From the NCBI GenBank assembly GCA_934630375.1, contig CAKTVQ010000005.1, positions 15,337 to 79,336 on the forward strand: a DNA stretch of 64,000 nt, in the 5' to 3' direction. The position numbers were made by a program, and so were the translations under genes. Source of the DNA: an uncultured Collinsella sp. (GTDB lineage: Bacteria; Actinomycetota; Coriobacteriia; Coriobacteriales; Coriobacteriaceae). This document shows, in pieces, positions 25,549 to 32,185 of this stretch. The notes beneath the pieces are model-generated. The model was not told where the DNA came from and searched no databases. It saw only the letters and a program-made list of their open reading frames with translations. Numbering within the stretch: the stretch's first letter is position 1; the number at the start of each line of letters is the position of its first letter.

Positions 25549-25685
25549 GGGCTGACCTGGGCCGGCGCGAAGAGGGTTATCGGAGGCACTGCTTTTAACA
25601 AGCAGAAGAGCCGACCCCTGGTCAGTCATGTAGGAATGCCTTGCGTTGCCGGAATGGGACTGAAGGGCTTGGCAAGGCGGAGGAA
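25549..25685 (-). ncRNA. Candidate structured leader RNA, element B copy 2
   Basis: It shares three conserved blocks with 28657-28803: an identical 20-mer (25575-25594), 25623-25640 and 25649-25662. On the minus strand the blocks sit in loops and junctions, while the stems differ in sequence but still pair (CTGACC with GGTCAG; GGGTCGGC with GCCGGCCC; GCCTTGC with GCAAGGC). The loop word CAGTC can pair with the downstream GACTG, a possible pseudoknot. It ends about 15 nt before the ribosome site of the YczE-like gene. Confidence 0.6.
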
Positions 25686-25697
25686 AGCAAAGAGGCT

Positions 25698-25755
25698 GCG
25701 CGCGTATCAAGATGCCAAGATGGTAGGGTGCGTCTGAGCATCTTGATGCGCACGC
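25698..25755 (-). ncRNA. Candidate leader hairpin, element A copy 2
   Basis: An 18-bp stem (25698-25715 with 25738-25755, two wobble-type mismatches) and a 22-nt loop (25716-25737) that matches 18 of 22 bases of the loop at 29961-29982, although the stems differ. It starts 2 bases from the operator at 25758. Confidence 0.6.
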
Positions 25756-25757
25756 TT

Positions 25758-25809
25758 AACGAAATCGGTTTCGTTGCTGCTTAGTATACTCATCGGCGGA
25801 CATTTGCAA
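25758..25809 (-). promoter_or_regulatory. Promoter and KdgR-type operator of the YczE-like gene
   Basis: AACGAAATCGGTTTCGTT (25758-25775) is an 18-bp near-palindrome. The minus-strand -10 TATACT is at 25783-25788 and TTGCAA at 25804-25809. The spacing (15 bp) and the words match the kdgK promoter. Confidence 0.68.
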
Positions 25810-25828
25810 ATATAATTTCAAAAGAAAA

Positions 25829-25902
25829 GGTGAACGTTCACCTAATGGCAACAACTCATTCGTTGTATGATAGCCATAACGTATTCGAAACCGATTTCGC
25901 AA
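25829..25902 (+). promoter_or_regulatory. HIT-gene promoter region with both operator types
   Basis: GGTGAACGTTCACC (25829-25842) and CGAAACCGATTTCG (25887-25900) flank a possible -10 TATGAT (25866-25871). It is the only place in the window where the two operator types stand in one promoter region. Confidence 0.62.
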
Positions 25903-26003
25903 TGGTTGAATGAGTACGGCTTCTATTCGTCTTTAAGTGGTGCAAAAGAAGACTGTGCCCGTTCAAGGGCGGCTCCAACACTATCCAAACCGAAAGGACC
26001 ATC

Positions 26004-26438
26004 ATGGAACAGCACACCGATTGCTCGTACTGCATGTGCGGGACTGACAACACGCTCGTCGATGCCTTTGGCATCCCCATGCTCGACCTGCCCGCCAGCA
26101 AGCTCATCTTGTTTAAGGAGCAGAGCCACAAGGGTCGCGTAATCGTGGCCTCCAAGCAGCACGTCGATGACATCTCCTGCATGTCCGAGGAAGATGCCGC
26201 CGCCTTTATGGCAGATGTCCGCCACGTCGCCGCCGCGCTGCACAAGGCGTTCAACCCCGACAAGATCAACTTTGGTGCTTACGGCGACACCATGCATCAT
26301 CTGCATGTGCATATCGTCCCCAAGTACAAGGACGACCCGTTTGAGTTTGGCGATGTGTTCGCCATGAATCCCGGTCGCGTCACGCTCGAGCCAGCTCAGT
26401 ACGACGAAATCGCCCAGGCAATCATCGCCAACTTGTAA
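26004..26438 (+). CDS. HIT-family nucleotide-binding protein
   Basis: A 144-residue histidine-triad protein; the motif MHHLHVHIVPK (His99, His101, His103) is intact. Near the N-terminus CSYCMCG resembles the zinc-binding Cys pairs of some HIT proteins. The family hydrolyses or transfers nucleotidyl groups (AMP-linked or sugar-nucleotide substrates). GAAAGGACC precedes the ATG. The two operators upstream tie it to uronate metabolism, but no reaction there is obvious. Confidence 0.85.
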   Translation: MEQHTDCSYCMCGTDNTLVDAFGIPMLDLPASKLILFKEQSHKGRVIVASKQHVDDISCMSEEDAAAFMADVRHVAAALHKAFNPDKINFGAYGDTMHHLHVHIVPKYKDDPFEFGDVFAMNPGRVTLEPAQYDEIAQAIIANL

Positions 26439-26457
26439 AACCCCTTCGCCCCTCATA

Positions 26458-26524
26458 GGCTGTGGTGAAATAGGGACTGCTTAGCGGCTCCAGCGGCGCC
26501 ATCAGTCCCTATTTCACCGTAACT
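26458..26524. repeat. Hairpin repeat family R2, copy b
   Basis: GGTGAAATAGGGACTG pairs with CAGTCCCTATTTCACC, flanked by TGT/ACT-type ends. It follows the HIT stop by 20 bases. Confidence 0.8.
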
Positions 26525-26565
26525 TATAGTGGGCCTGGGGTGCCAATTTGGGATGGAATAGTGCT

Positions 26566-26728
26566 GTGCCACGAAAATGGGCTATCTACTACGTTTAAGC
26601 CGTAGGGGTCAACCATAGCCGGCTTTTTTGAAAATCGGCAAGCCGTCTACCTGCGGTTTTGTTTTCTCATTTTTCGGCATGGTCGGGGCTATCCGCGTTA
26701 ACGTAGTAGATGGGCCCCTTTTGTGGCA
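26566..26728. repeat. Long palindromic element P3
   Basis: Imperfect arms of about 29 bp (26567-26595 and 26700-26728, sharing ATCTACTACGTT-type ends) enclose about 100 bp with further partial pairing. It fills the gap between the HIT gene and the GntR regulator. Confidence 0.7.
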
Positions 26729-26814
26729 AGGGGGCCGATCTGAGGGCCAGGGTAGCTAAAAGAGCCCCGTCCTAAAAAGACCGCCTGGTTTTGCTGCTAA
26801 AGGCTGCGAGCAGG

Positions 26815-26832
26815 AACTATTTCACCGCAACT
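26815..26832. repeat. R2 half copy
   Basis: ACTATTTCACCGCAACT, the right arm of the R2 hairpin without its partner, stands about 70 bases before the GntR gene. Confidence 0.6.
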
Positions 26833-26903
26833 TATGGGGGGCGGGGGATGCGATAGTATTACGGGGTGGTATTCGACTAACCGAGGGTTTATCCGAGGGT
26901 TTT

Positions 26904-27596
26904 ATGGAACAGCACCAGCATTATCAGAGTCTGCAAGACCAGGCATACAACGCATTGCGCTCCAAGATCATTTATGCCGAGCTCAAGCCCGGTACGCGCC
27001 TTTCGGCGATTGGTCTGGAGAAGGAGACGGGAATCGGGCGCACGCCCATCCGCGAGTCCTTTGTGCGCCTGCGCGAGCAAGAGCTGGTGGAAACGCGCCC
27101 CAAGAGCGGCACCTATGTCTCAAAGATCAGCATGGAACGCGCCGAGAACGCCTGCTTTTTGCGCGAGAAGCTCGAGAGAAGCGTGCTCATTAAATGCTGT
27201 TCGGCTGCCACACCCGAGCAAAAGCAGCGGCTTGAGCAGATCCTTGCCGAGTCCGAGTCGCTCGACCATAGCGAGACGCGTCGCTTCTTTGACCTGGACA
27301 ACCTGTTCCACGAGACGTGCTTTGAGATTGCCGGTCGCCACATGCTGTGGGATTGGATGAAGAGCATCAACACGCATTTTGAGCGCTACAACTGGCTGCG
27401 TGCGGTGTCGCAGGATCTGGACTGGGAGCCGATTCGTCGGCAACACCGCCGAATCCTCGAGGCCATTAAGGAAGGCGACACCGATGCGGCGAGCTATCTG
27501 GCGCAGACGCATCTGCATCTGATGCCCGAAGAGCAGGGCCCAGTTATCGCCCTGCATCCCGACTACTTTGAACTGTCCAAAGACTCGTCCATCTAA
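26904..27596 (+). CDS. FadR-type GntR transcriptional regulator
   Basis: A 230-residue regulator with an N-terminal winged helix (about 8-75; LRSKIIYAELKPGTRLS, TPIRESFVRL) and a C-terminal FCD effector domain (about 85-220; DLDNLFHETCFEIAG, QHRRILEAIKEGD). FadR-type FCD regulators often sense acids such as uronates, so a role in this locus is plausible but not shown. There is no clear operator. The ribosome site is weak (GAGGGT). The remnant at 22880-23119 belongs to the same family. Confidence 0.85.
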   Translation: MEQHQHYQSLQDQAYNALRSKIIYAELKPGTRLSAIGLEKETGIGRTPIRESFVRLREQELVETRPKSGTYVSKISMERAENACFLREKLERSVLIKCCSAATPEQKQRLEQILAESESLDHSETRRFFDLDNLFHETCFEIAGRHMLWDWMKSINTHFERYNWLRAVSQDLDWEPIRRQHRRILEAIKEGDTDAASYLAQTHLHLMPEEQGPVIALHPDYFELSKDSSI

Positions 27597-27610
27597 TCTA
27601 TCCCCTCATC

Positions 27611-27677
27611 AGTTGCGGTGAAATAGGGATTGTTTTGCGGCCCAGGTGGCGCAAACAGTCCCTATTTCACCGCAACT
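27611..27677. repeat. Hairpin repeat family R2, copy d
   Basis: AGTTGCGGTGAAATAGGGA (27611-27629) pairs with CCCTATTTCACCGCAACT (to 27677), 15 bases after the GntR stop. Confidence 0.82.
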
Positions 27678-27704
27678 GCGTTGGGGCATGGCCGGGGCAC
27701 AAAG

Positions 27705-27768
27705 ATGCGGTGCCGTTTGGGGGAACAGACCGGAAGCAAGGGGCCGATTCCTCCAGACGGCACCGCAT
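27705..27768. repeat. Palindromic element P5
   Basis: Perfect 12-bp arms ATGCGGTGCCGT (27705-27716) and ACGGCACCGCAT (27757-27768), with imperfect pairing continuing inward. Confidence 0.7.
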
Positions 27769-27816
27769 TTGTTTTGGCGCTCTGGGCTATGTTGAAGAGT
27801 TTAATCGGTCAAGAAA

Positions 27817-27915
27817 AAGCGGCTCGGGGGCGTGTCGCTTCCGTCACGTTCTATCAGCATACAAGACGGTTTCGGTTCTTGTCCGTGACGGAAACGGCAC
27901 GCTTCCGAGCCGCTT
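27817..27915. repeat. Palindromic element P6
   Basis: 31-bp arms (27817-27847 and 27885-27915) match at 27 positions. All four differences are transitions that would leave G-U pairs in RNA. Confidence 0.75.
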
Positions 27916-27948
27916 CTAAAAAGAGGGCGCGGTCTAGGTCGCGCCCTC
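27916..27948 (-). terminator. Terminator of eda
   Basis: Stem GAGGGCGC (27923-27930) with GCGCCCTC (27941-27948); the minus strand then reads TTTTT. It lies 20 bases after the eda stop. Confidence 0.8.
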
Positions 27949-27967
27949 CACGATAGAGAGCTGCTTA

Positions 27968-28609
27968 CTAGGCGCGGACCTTCTTGACGACGTCCATGGC
28001 CTCGCGGGCGATCTGCTCGACCTTGGAGAAGTCGCCGTCGGCGAACAGGGCCGGCTTGACCATCCAGGTGCCACCGCAGGCGATGATGGCGGAGGAGCTC
28101 AGGTACTCCTCGACGTTAGCGGTGCTCACGCCGCCGGTGGGCATAAAGCGGTGACCGACAAACGGAGCGGCGAGGGCCTTGATGGTGTTGAGGCCGCCGT
28201 ACTGGGCTGCCGGGAAGAACTTGGTGACCTTGAGGCCCAGGTTGACGGCAGCGGTGACCTCGGAGGGGGTCACGGTGCCGGGCAGCACGGGCAGGTCGAT
28301 GTCGATGCAGTGCTTGACGACGTCCTCGTTGTAGCCCGGGGAGACGATGAACTTGGCACCGGCGGCGCGGGCCTGCTCAACCTGCTCGACGGTCAGGACG
28401 GTACCGGCGCCCACGCACATCTCGGGCTCGGCCTCGGCCATAGCGGCGATGCACTCGGCGGCGCAAGCGGTGCGGAAGGTGACCTCGGCGGACTTCATAC
28501 CGGCGGCCATCAGGGCATGGGCGAGCGGAGCGGCGTCCTCGACCTTATCGAGCACGACGACCGGCACGATGCCCAGGGACTCAAGCGTGGTGTAGAACTG
28601 ATCGAACAT
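27968..28609 (-). CDS. eda: KDPG aldolase Eda
   Basis: A 213-residue 2-dehydro-3-deoxy-6-phosphogluconate aldolase, of normal length. The catalytic residues are visible: Glu42 and Arg46 (AEVTFR) and Schiff-base Lys130 (TKFFPA). It splits KDPG to pyruvate and glyceraldehyde-3-phosphate, the last step of both uronate branches. GAAAGGAAC precedes the ATG. It lies downstream of kdgK on the same strand, with the structured element B1 in the 255-bp gap. Confidence 0.95.
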   Translation of the reverse strand: MFDQFYTTLESLGIVPVVVLDKVEDAAPLAHALMAAGMKSAEVTFRTACAAECIAAMAEAEPEMCVGAGTVLTVEQVEQARAAGAKFIVSPGYNEDVVKHCIDIDLPVLPGTVTPSEVTAAVNLGLKVTKFFPAAQYGGLNTIKALAAPFVGHRFMPTGGVSTANVEEYLSSSAIIACGGTWMVKPALFADGDFSKVEQIAREAMDVVKKVRA

Positions 28610-28656
28610 GTTGTTCCTTTCGATGTGCGGCGCGCGAGTGCGCGTTATTGCTAAAA

Positions 28657-28803
28657 GGGCTGGTCATGAGCCGGTTTTGGACTGGTTATCGGAGGCACTG
28701 CTTGGGGTCACAAGCAATTCCAAAACCGGCTGCGCGACCAGTCGTGTAGGGAATGCCAGGCAAAACCGGAATGGGACTGGTGGTTTTGCCCGACCGGAGG
28801 AAT
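28657..28803 (-). ncRNA. Candidate structured leader RNA, element B copy 1
   Basis: The blocks conserved with 25549-25685 are 28684-28703 (20 of 20 identical), 28739-28757 and 28766-28779. Stems unique to this copy pair fully: a 13-bp stem with arms AGCCGGTTTTGGA and TCCAAAACCGGCT, and GGCAAAACC with GGTTTTGCC. It ends 48 nt before eda ATG. A further GCGGGCTGCAG...CTGCAGCCCGC hairpin (28811-28852) precedes it on the minus strand and may be the end of kdgK transcription. Confidence 0.6.
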
Positions 28804-28864
28804 CGGGGAGCGGGCTGCAGAGGTATGGGTATGGGAAACTGCAGCCCGCGGAATGGGGAACGAA

Positions 28865-29899
28865 TTAACGGGCGACGCGGGTGCCACCGTCGGCGGCGTT
28901 GGCCACGGCGGCGATCTCGTCGGCGGTCACCAGGTTGGAATCGCCCTTGATGGTGAGCTTGAGAATCGAGGCCGCGATGGCGTAATTGACGGCGTCCTGC
29001 GGATCGAAGTCGTTGATGAGGGCATGGACGAGGCCGGCGTTGAAAGCGTCGCCGGCAGCAACGCCCTCGAGCACGTGCACGTCATGAGCAGGGGAGAACC
29101 AGTGCTCGCCGCTCTCGGCGTCATAGAGCATGCCCATCCAGATGGAGCGCTCGACGCAGGAGATGTTGCGGACGACCGAGGCGACCTTCTTGCAGCCGTA
29201 CTCGGCGCAGATCTGACGGGCCATCTCGACGTAGGTGTCGCGCTCCTCGATGCCGTGGGCAAGGGAGCCGGAGACGCAGGTCATACCGAGGCCGGCGGGT
29301 GCGTCCTCGTCATTGGCGATGCAGATGTCGACGAGCGGCAGGAGCTCCTTCATGGTTGCCTGCGACTTCTCGGGCGACCACATCTTGCCGCGGTAGTTAA
29401 CGTCGCACACAGTGGTGATGCCCTTGGCGCGGCAAGCGGTGAGAGCATCCTTGCAGGCGGCGGCCATCTCGTCGGAGACGGCGGGCGTTACGCCAGAGAA
29501 GTAGAAGACGTCGATGCCCTTGAGGATCTCGTCCCAGTTAAAGACGTCGCGCTTGGCCATGTTGATGGCCGAGTACTTGCGGTCGTAGACGCAACCGTTG
29601 CCGCGCTGCGAAGCGCCGACCTCAAACACATAGGAACCAAGACGATCGCCCTGACGCACGACGCGCGTGGTGTCGACGTCGTAGACCTTCAGCGAGCGCA
29701 GGGCGCACTCGCCCAGGCGGTTGGCCGGAACGACGGAAACGTAAGCGGCCTTGTCGCCCTGGTAGGCCAGGGAAAGTGCGGTGTTGGCCTCGGCGCCACC
29801 GTAGCGGACGTCGAACTCGGTGGCCTGCTCAATACGCAGGTGATCTTTGGGCGAGAGCCTCATCATGATCTCGCCGAAGGTAAGAACCGTTTTACCCAT
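28865..29899 (-). CDS. kdgK: 2-keto-3-deoxygluconate kinase KdgK
   Basis: A 344-residue PfkB-family kinase. The N-terminal substrate loop (RYGGAEANTALSLAYQG), a mid-region VCDVNYRGKMW and the C-terminal GVAAGDAFNAGLVHAL with the catalytic Asp are present and match KDG kinases. It phosphorylates KDG to KDPG with ATP. The start is ATG 29899 behind AAGGAG. Hairpin A1 and KdgR-type operators lie in its leader, and the kdgR-like gene diverges from it. Confidence 0.92.
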   Translation of the reverse strand: MGKTVLTFGEIMMRLSPKDHLRIEQATEFDVRYGGAEANTALSLAYQGDKAAYVSVVPANRLGECALRSLKVYDVDTTRVVRQGDRLGSYVFEVGASQRGNGCVYDRKYSAINMAKRDVFNWDEILKGIDVFYFSGVTPAVSDEMAAACKDALTACRAKGITTVCDVNYRGKMWSPEKSQATMKELLPLVDICIANDEDAPAGLGMTCVSGSLAHGIEERDTYVEMARQICAEYGCKKVASVVRNISCVERSIWMGMLYDAESGEHWFSPAHDVHVLEGVAAGDAFNAGLVHALINDFDPQDAVNYAIAASILKLTIKGDSNLVTADEIAAVANAADGGTRVAR

Positions 29900-29942
29900 G
29901 GTCGCGTAGCTCCTTCTTGTCTGTGCGTACACCTTTGATATG

Positions 29943-30000
29943 GCGTTGGCACGGAGGTGCCAAGACGGTAGGGTGCATCTTTGCACCTCCGTGCCAACGC
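29943..30000 (-). ncRNA. Candidate leader hairpin, element A copy 1
   Basis: A perfect 18-bp stem (29943-29960 with 29983-30000) and a 22-nt loop nearly identical to that at 25716-25737, while the stem sequence is unrelated. It sits between the operators and kdgK. Confidence 0.62.
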
Positions 30001-30002
30001 TT

Positions 30003-30069
30003 ACCGAAATCGGTTTACGAAATCGGTTTCGTTTCGAGTTGTAGTATACTCACCTACAGCGTTTTGCAA
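30003..30069 (-). promoter_or_regulatory. kdgK promoter and KdgR-type operators
   Basis: ACCGAAATCGGT (30003-30014) and ACGAAATCGGTTTCGT (30017-30032) stand side by side. The minus-strand -10 TATACT is at 30043-30048 and TTGCAA at 30064-30069. AGTATACT is self-complementary, so the divergent kdgR-like gene may share it. Confidence 0.7.
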
Positions 30070-30134
30070 GCGAGATTTTTAAAAAAATGCCTAAAATGGC
30101 TAAGATTGCCGACACGTGGGAAACGGGGTGCGCC

Positions 30135-31157
30135 ATGGCGCAGATGAGAATCAAAGACATTGCCGCCGAGGCGGGCGTGAGCCCGGCCACCGTTTCGCGC
30201 TACCTCAACAACCGCCCCGGGCAGATGACCGAGGAAACCCGCGCTCGCATCGCCGAGGTCATCGAGCGCACCGGCTACCGTCCCCGTGCCGCCGCGCGTA
30301 ACCTTCGCAGCTCGCGCACCAACCTCATCGGCGTGATTCTGGCCGACATCGCCAACCCGTTCTCGAGCGCCATGCTCGAGGGCCTTTCCGCCAGCGCCGC
30401 CGCGCGCGGCTGCTCGCTTATGACGGCCATCAGCGGCAACGATCCCGCTAAGGAGGCTGAATCGCTCACCAGGCTCATCGATGCTGGCGTGGATGGCCTC
30501 GTGGTCAACACCTGCGGCGGTAACGACGAGGCGATCGCTGCAGCTGCGGGCCGCTTGCCGGTCGTGTTGCTCGACCGCGACATCGAGGATGGCGGCATCG
30601 ACTTGGTGACGTCTAACAACCGCGAGCTGGTCGCCGGCCTGGTCGACGCTCTGGCTGCCGCGGGTAGCGAGCGCCTGTGCCTGCTCACCGAGGCAAGCGA
30701 CGACAGCCCCGTCCGCCGTGAGCGTGCCGAGGCCTTTACCGATGAGCTCTCGCGCTGCGGTCTTGCCGGCGAGGTCGTCACGCTGGCCGACGGTGGCGTT
30801 GAGGGCATCAGCCGCCTGGATGAGACCATCCGCGATTACGCAGGTAAAAAGCTCGGCCTTATCGCCGTCAACGGCTTGGTCTTCTTGCGCCTGACCGAGG
30901 CGCTGGCCCAGCTTGGCCCCTCGCTGCCGGCGGGTCTTAAGATCGCGACGTTCGACGACTACCCTTGGAACCACGTGCTCTTTGGTGGCGTGACTACAGC
31001 CGCGCAGGACACCCTGGCGATTGCCGAGCGCGTTGTCGAGCGCCTATCCGAGCGCATCGACGTCGTCACCACCACGGTAGGCGAGGCCGCAAGGCTCGCG
31101 CCCAAGCACATCGAGATCCCCGGCCACATCGAGTCCCGAGCCTCCACTTCGCGCTAG
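30135..31157 (+). CDS. LacI-family regulator, KdgR-like
   Basis: A LacI/GalR-type repressor of about 340 residues: an N-terminal HTH (RIKDIAAEAGVS then PATVSRYLNN) and hinge, then the effector domain (LIGVILADIANPFSSAML, FDDYPWNH). The start is set at ATG 30135, the last before the conserved MRIKDIA; an upstream ATG at 30087 would add an unlikely tail. It diverges from kdgK, with the GAAACCGATTTC-type sites between them, so it probably binds those sites and responds to KDG or KDPG. This follows the known arrangement of kdgR with kdg genes and is an inference. Confidence 0.84.
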   Translation: MAQMRIKDIAAEAGVSPATVSRYLNNRPGQMTEETRARIAEVIERTGYRPRAAARNLRSSRTNLIGVILADIANPFSSAMLEGLSASAAARGCSLMTAISGNDPAKEAESLTRLIDAGVDGLVVNTCGGNDEAIAAAAGRLPVVLLDRDIEDGGIDLVTSNNRELVAGLVDALAAAGSERLCLLTEASDDSPVRRERAEAFTDELSRCGLAGEVVTLADGGVEGISRLDETIRDYAGKKLGLIAVNGLVFLRLTEALAQLGPSLPAGLKIATFDDYPWNHVLFGGVTTAAQDTLAIAERVVERLSERIDVVTTTVGEAARLAPKHIEIPGHIESRASTSR

Positions 31158-31158
31158 C

Positions 31159-31190
31159 CTGTGTGATACTATATAGACAATGTCATACAG
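31159..31190 (+). promoter_or_regulatory. Imperfect palindrome over the toxin-antitoxin promoter
   Basis: CTGTGTGATAC and GTCATACAG-type arms surround TATATAG, ending directly at the ribosome site AGGAGG. It is the expected place for autorepression by the RHH-type antitoxin. Confidence 0.55.
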
Positions 31191-31199
31191 GAGGTATCC

Positions 31200-31694
31200 A
31201 TGGCTGCGTCTGTACTGAGTGTACGAGTGGACTCGTCAATTAAAGATTCATTTGCCGAGCTATGCGAAGAACTCGGCATGACTTCGTCTGTTGCGGTCAA
31301 TATGTTTATGAGGCAGATGCTGCGCGAGCGCTCGCTGCCGTTTGTTCCTTCACTTGGTAAAAACTCTGCAAGCGAAAACGTTGCCGCAGACATTTTGGAT
31401 ATTGCTCAGATTGAGTCCGCCGTCCGCGAGGCGGCCAGCCCGATTCCCGCCATCAAAACCGTGGTCCTTTTTGGCTCGTATGCCCGTGGTGAGGCGCGTG
31501 TCGATAGTGATATCGATTTGCGTCTCGAAGTCGATCGCGAGCATGGCTTTGGTCTTTTCGCGTTGTCGGCGTTTGGCGAAGCGGTGCGTAAGGAGACCGG
31601 GAAGCAGGTTGACCTCGTCTCGAGCGACCATCTTGATGACGATCTTGCCGCGGTAATCGAGCGCGAAGGAGTGATCGTTTATGATCGCGCGTAA
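31200..31694 (+). CDS. RelB/DinJ-MNT fusion antitoxin
   Basis: A 164-residue fusion. Residues 1-50 match the ribbon-helix-helix N-terminus of RelB/DinJ antitoxins (VLSVRVDSSIKDSFAELCEE, then SVAVNMFMRQMLRERSLPF). Residues 70-164 are a minimal nucleotidyltransferase (MNT) with Gly92-Ser93, Asp104 and Asp106 (GSYARGEARVDSDIDL) and a third acid near Asp138 (VDLV). In MntA/HepT systems the MNT protein AMPylates and silences the HEPN toxin. The fused RHH domain would add DNA binding. The next gene overlaps it by 14 bp and is a HepT-type toxin. Confidence 0.84.
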   Translation: MAASVLSVRVDSSIKDSFAELCEELGMTSSVAVNMFMRQMLRERSLPFVPSLGKNSASENVAADILDIAQIESAVREAASPIPAIKTVVLFGSYARGEARVDSDIDLRLEVDREHGFGLFALSAFGEAVRKETGKQVDLVSSDHLDDDLAAVIEREGVIVYDRA

Positions 31695-32052
31695 GTCAGA
31701 CAGCCTTCGCGCGCAAGAGGTCTTGGAGGCCATCTTCGAAACGAACGAGCGCATCAAGGCTTTTGATATCACCGAGGACCAGTTTCTGCATGCGAATGAT
31801 GTGCGGACGAGGGCGTTGGCGGACTCCCTTTTGATGTGCGCGCTTAGGGTGACGGAAGAAGCGGGCAAGCTGTCGGAGCGCTCGCAGCGTCTTCATCCCG
31901 AAATTGAGTGGCGTGGAATTATCGGCATGAGAAATTATCTTGCGCATGATTACGGCAATGTCGACCGCTCAGTTGTGTGGGATGCAGTGACGATGGAGTT
32001 CCCCGCACTGGAACGCGCCTGTAGGCAAATTGCCTCCGAATCCGAGCATTAG
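31681..32052 (+). CDS. HEPN-domain toxin, HepT-like (DUF86)
   Basis: A 123-residue HEPN protein. The catalytic RNase motif R-x4-H is present (Arg84, His89) together with the Tyr91 two residues later (RNYLAHDY), which is the residue AMPylated in characterised HepT toxins. It overlaps the MNT antitoxin by 14 bp, so the two are co-translated. It is predicted to be an RNase whose activity is blocked by its partner. Confidence 0.85.
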   Translation: MIARKSDSLRAQEVLEAIFETNERIKAFDITEDQFLHANDVRTRALADSLLMCALRVTEEAGKLSERSQRLHPEIEWRGIIGMRNYLAHDYGNVDRSVVWDAVTMEFPALERACRQIASESEH

Positions 32053-32185
32053 TTACTTGCCATAGTCACCCGCCCTCGCACGTTTTTTGAGCGCCTGACA
32101 CGCTTTAACCCTGCGGAAACATTTTTCTGCGATAGTATCTGCGATATAGAACAGTCGAAACCCGCCCGAAAGAAAGGGGAGCGAC

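Noticed and set aside
25867..26142. Open frame of 91 codons overlapping the HIT gene start
   Set aside because: It begins inside the promoter/operator region and overlaps HIT in another frame; the HIT gene has intact motifs and a good ribosome site.
27630..27956. Open frame of 108 codons between the GntR gene and eda
   Set aside because: It runs through R2, P5, P6 and the eda terminator, all of which are hairpins.
25549..28803. Element B considered as a known riboswitch (TPP, cobalamin, FMN, ZTP, T-box)
   Set aside because: None of the core words I remember for these families is present on either strand. A search against Rfam would settle it.
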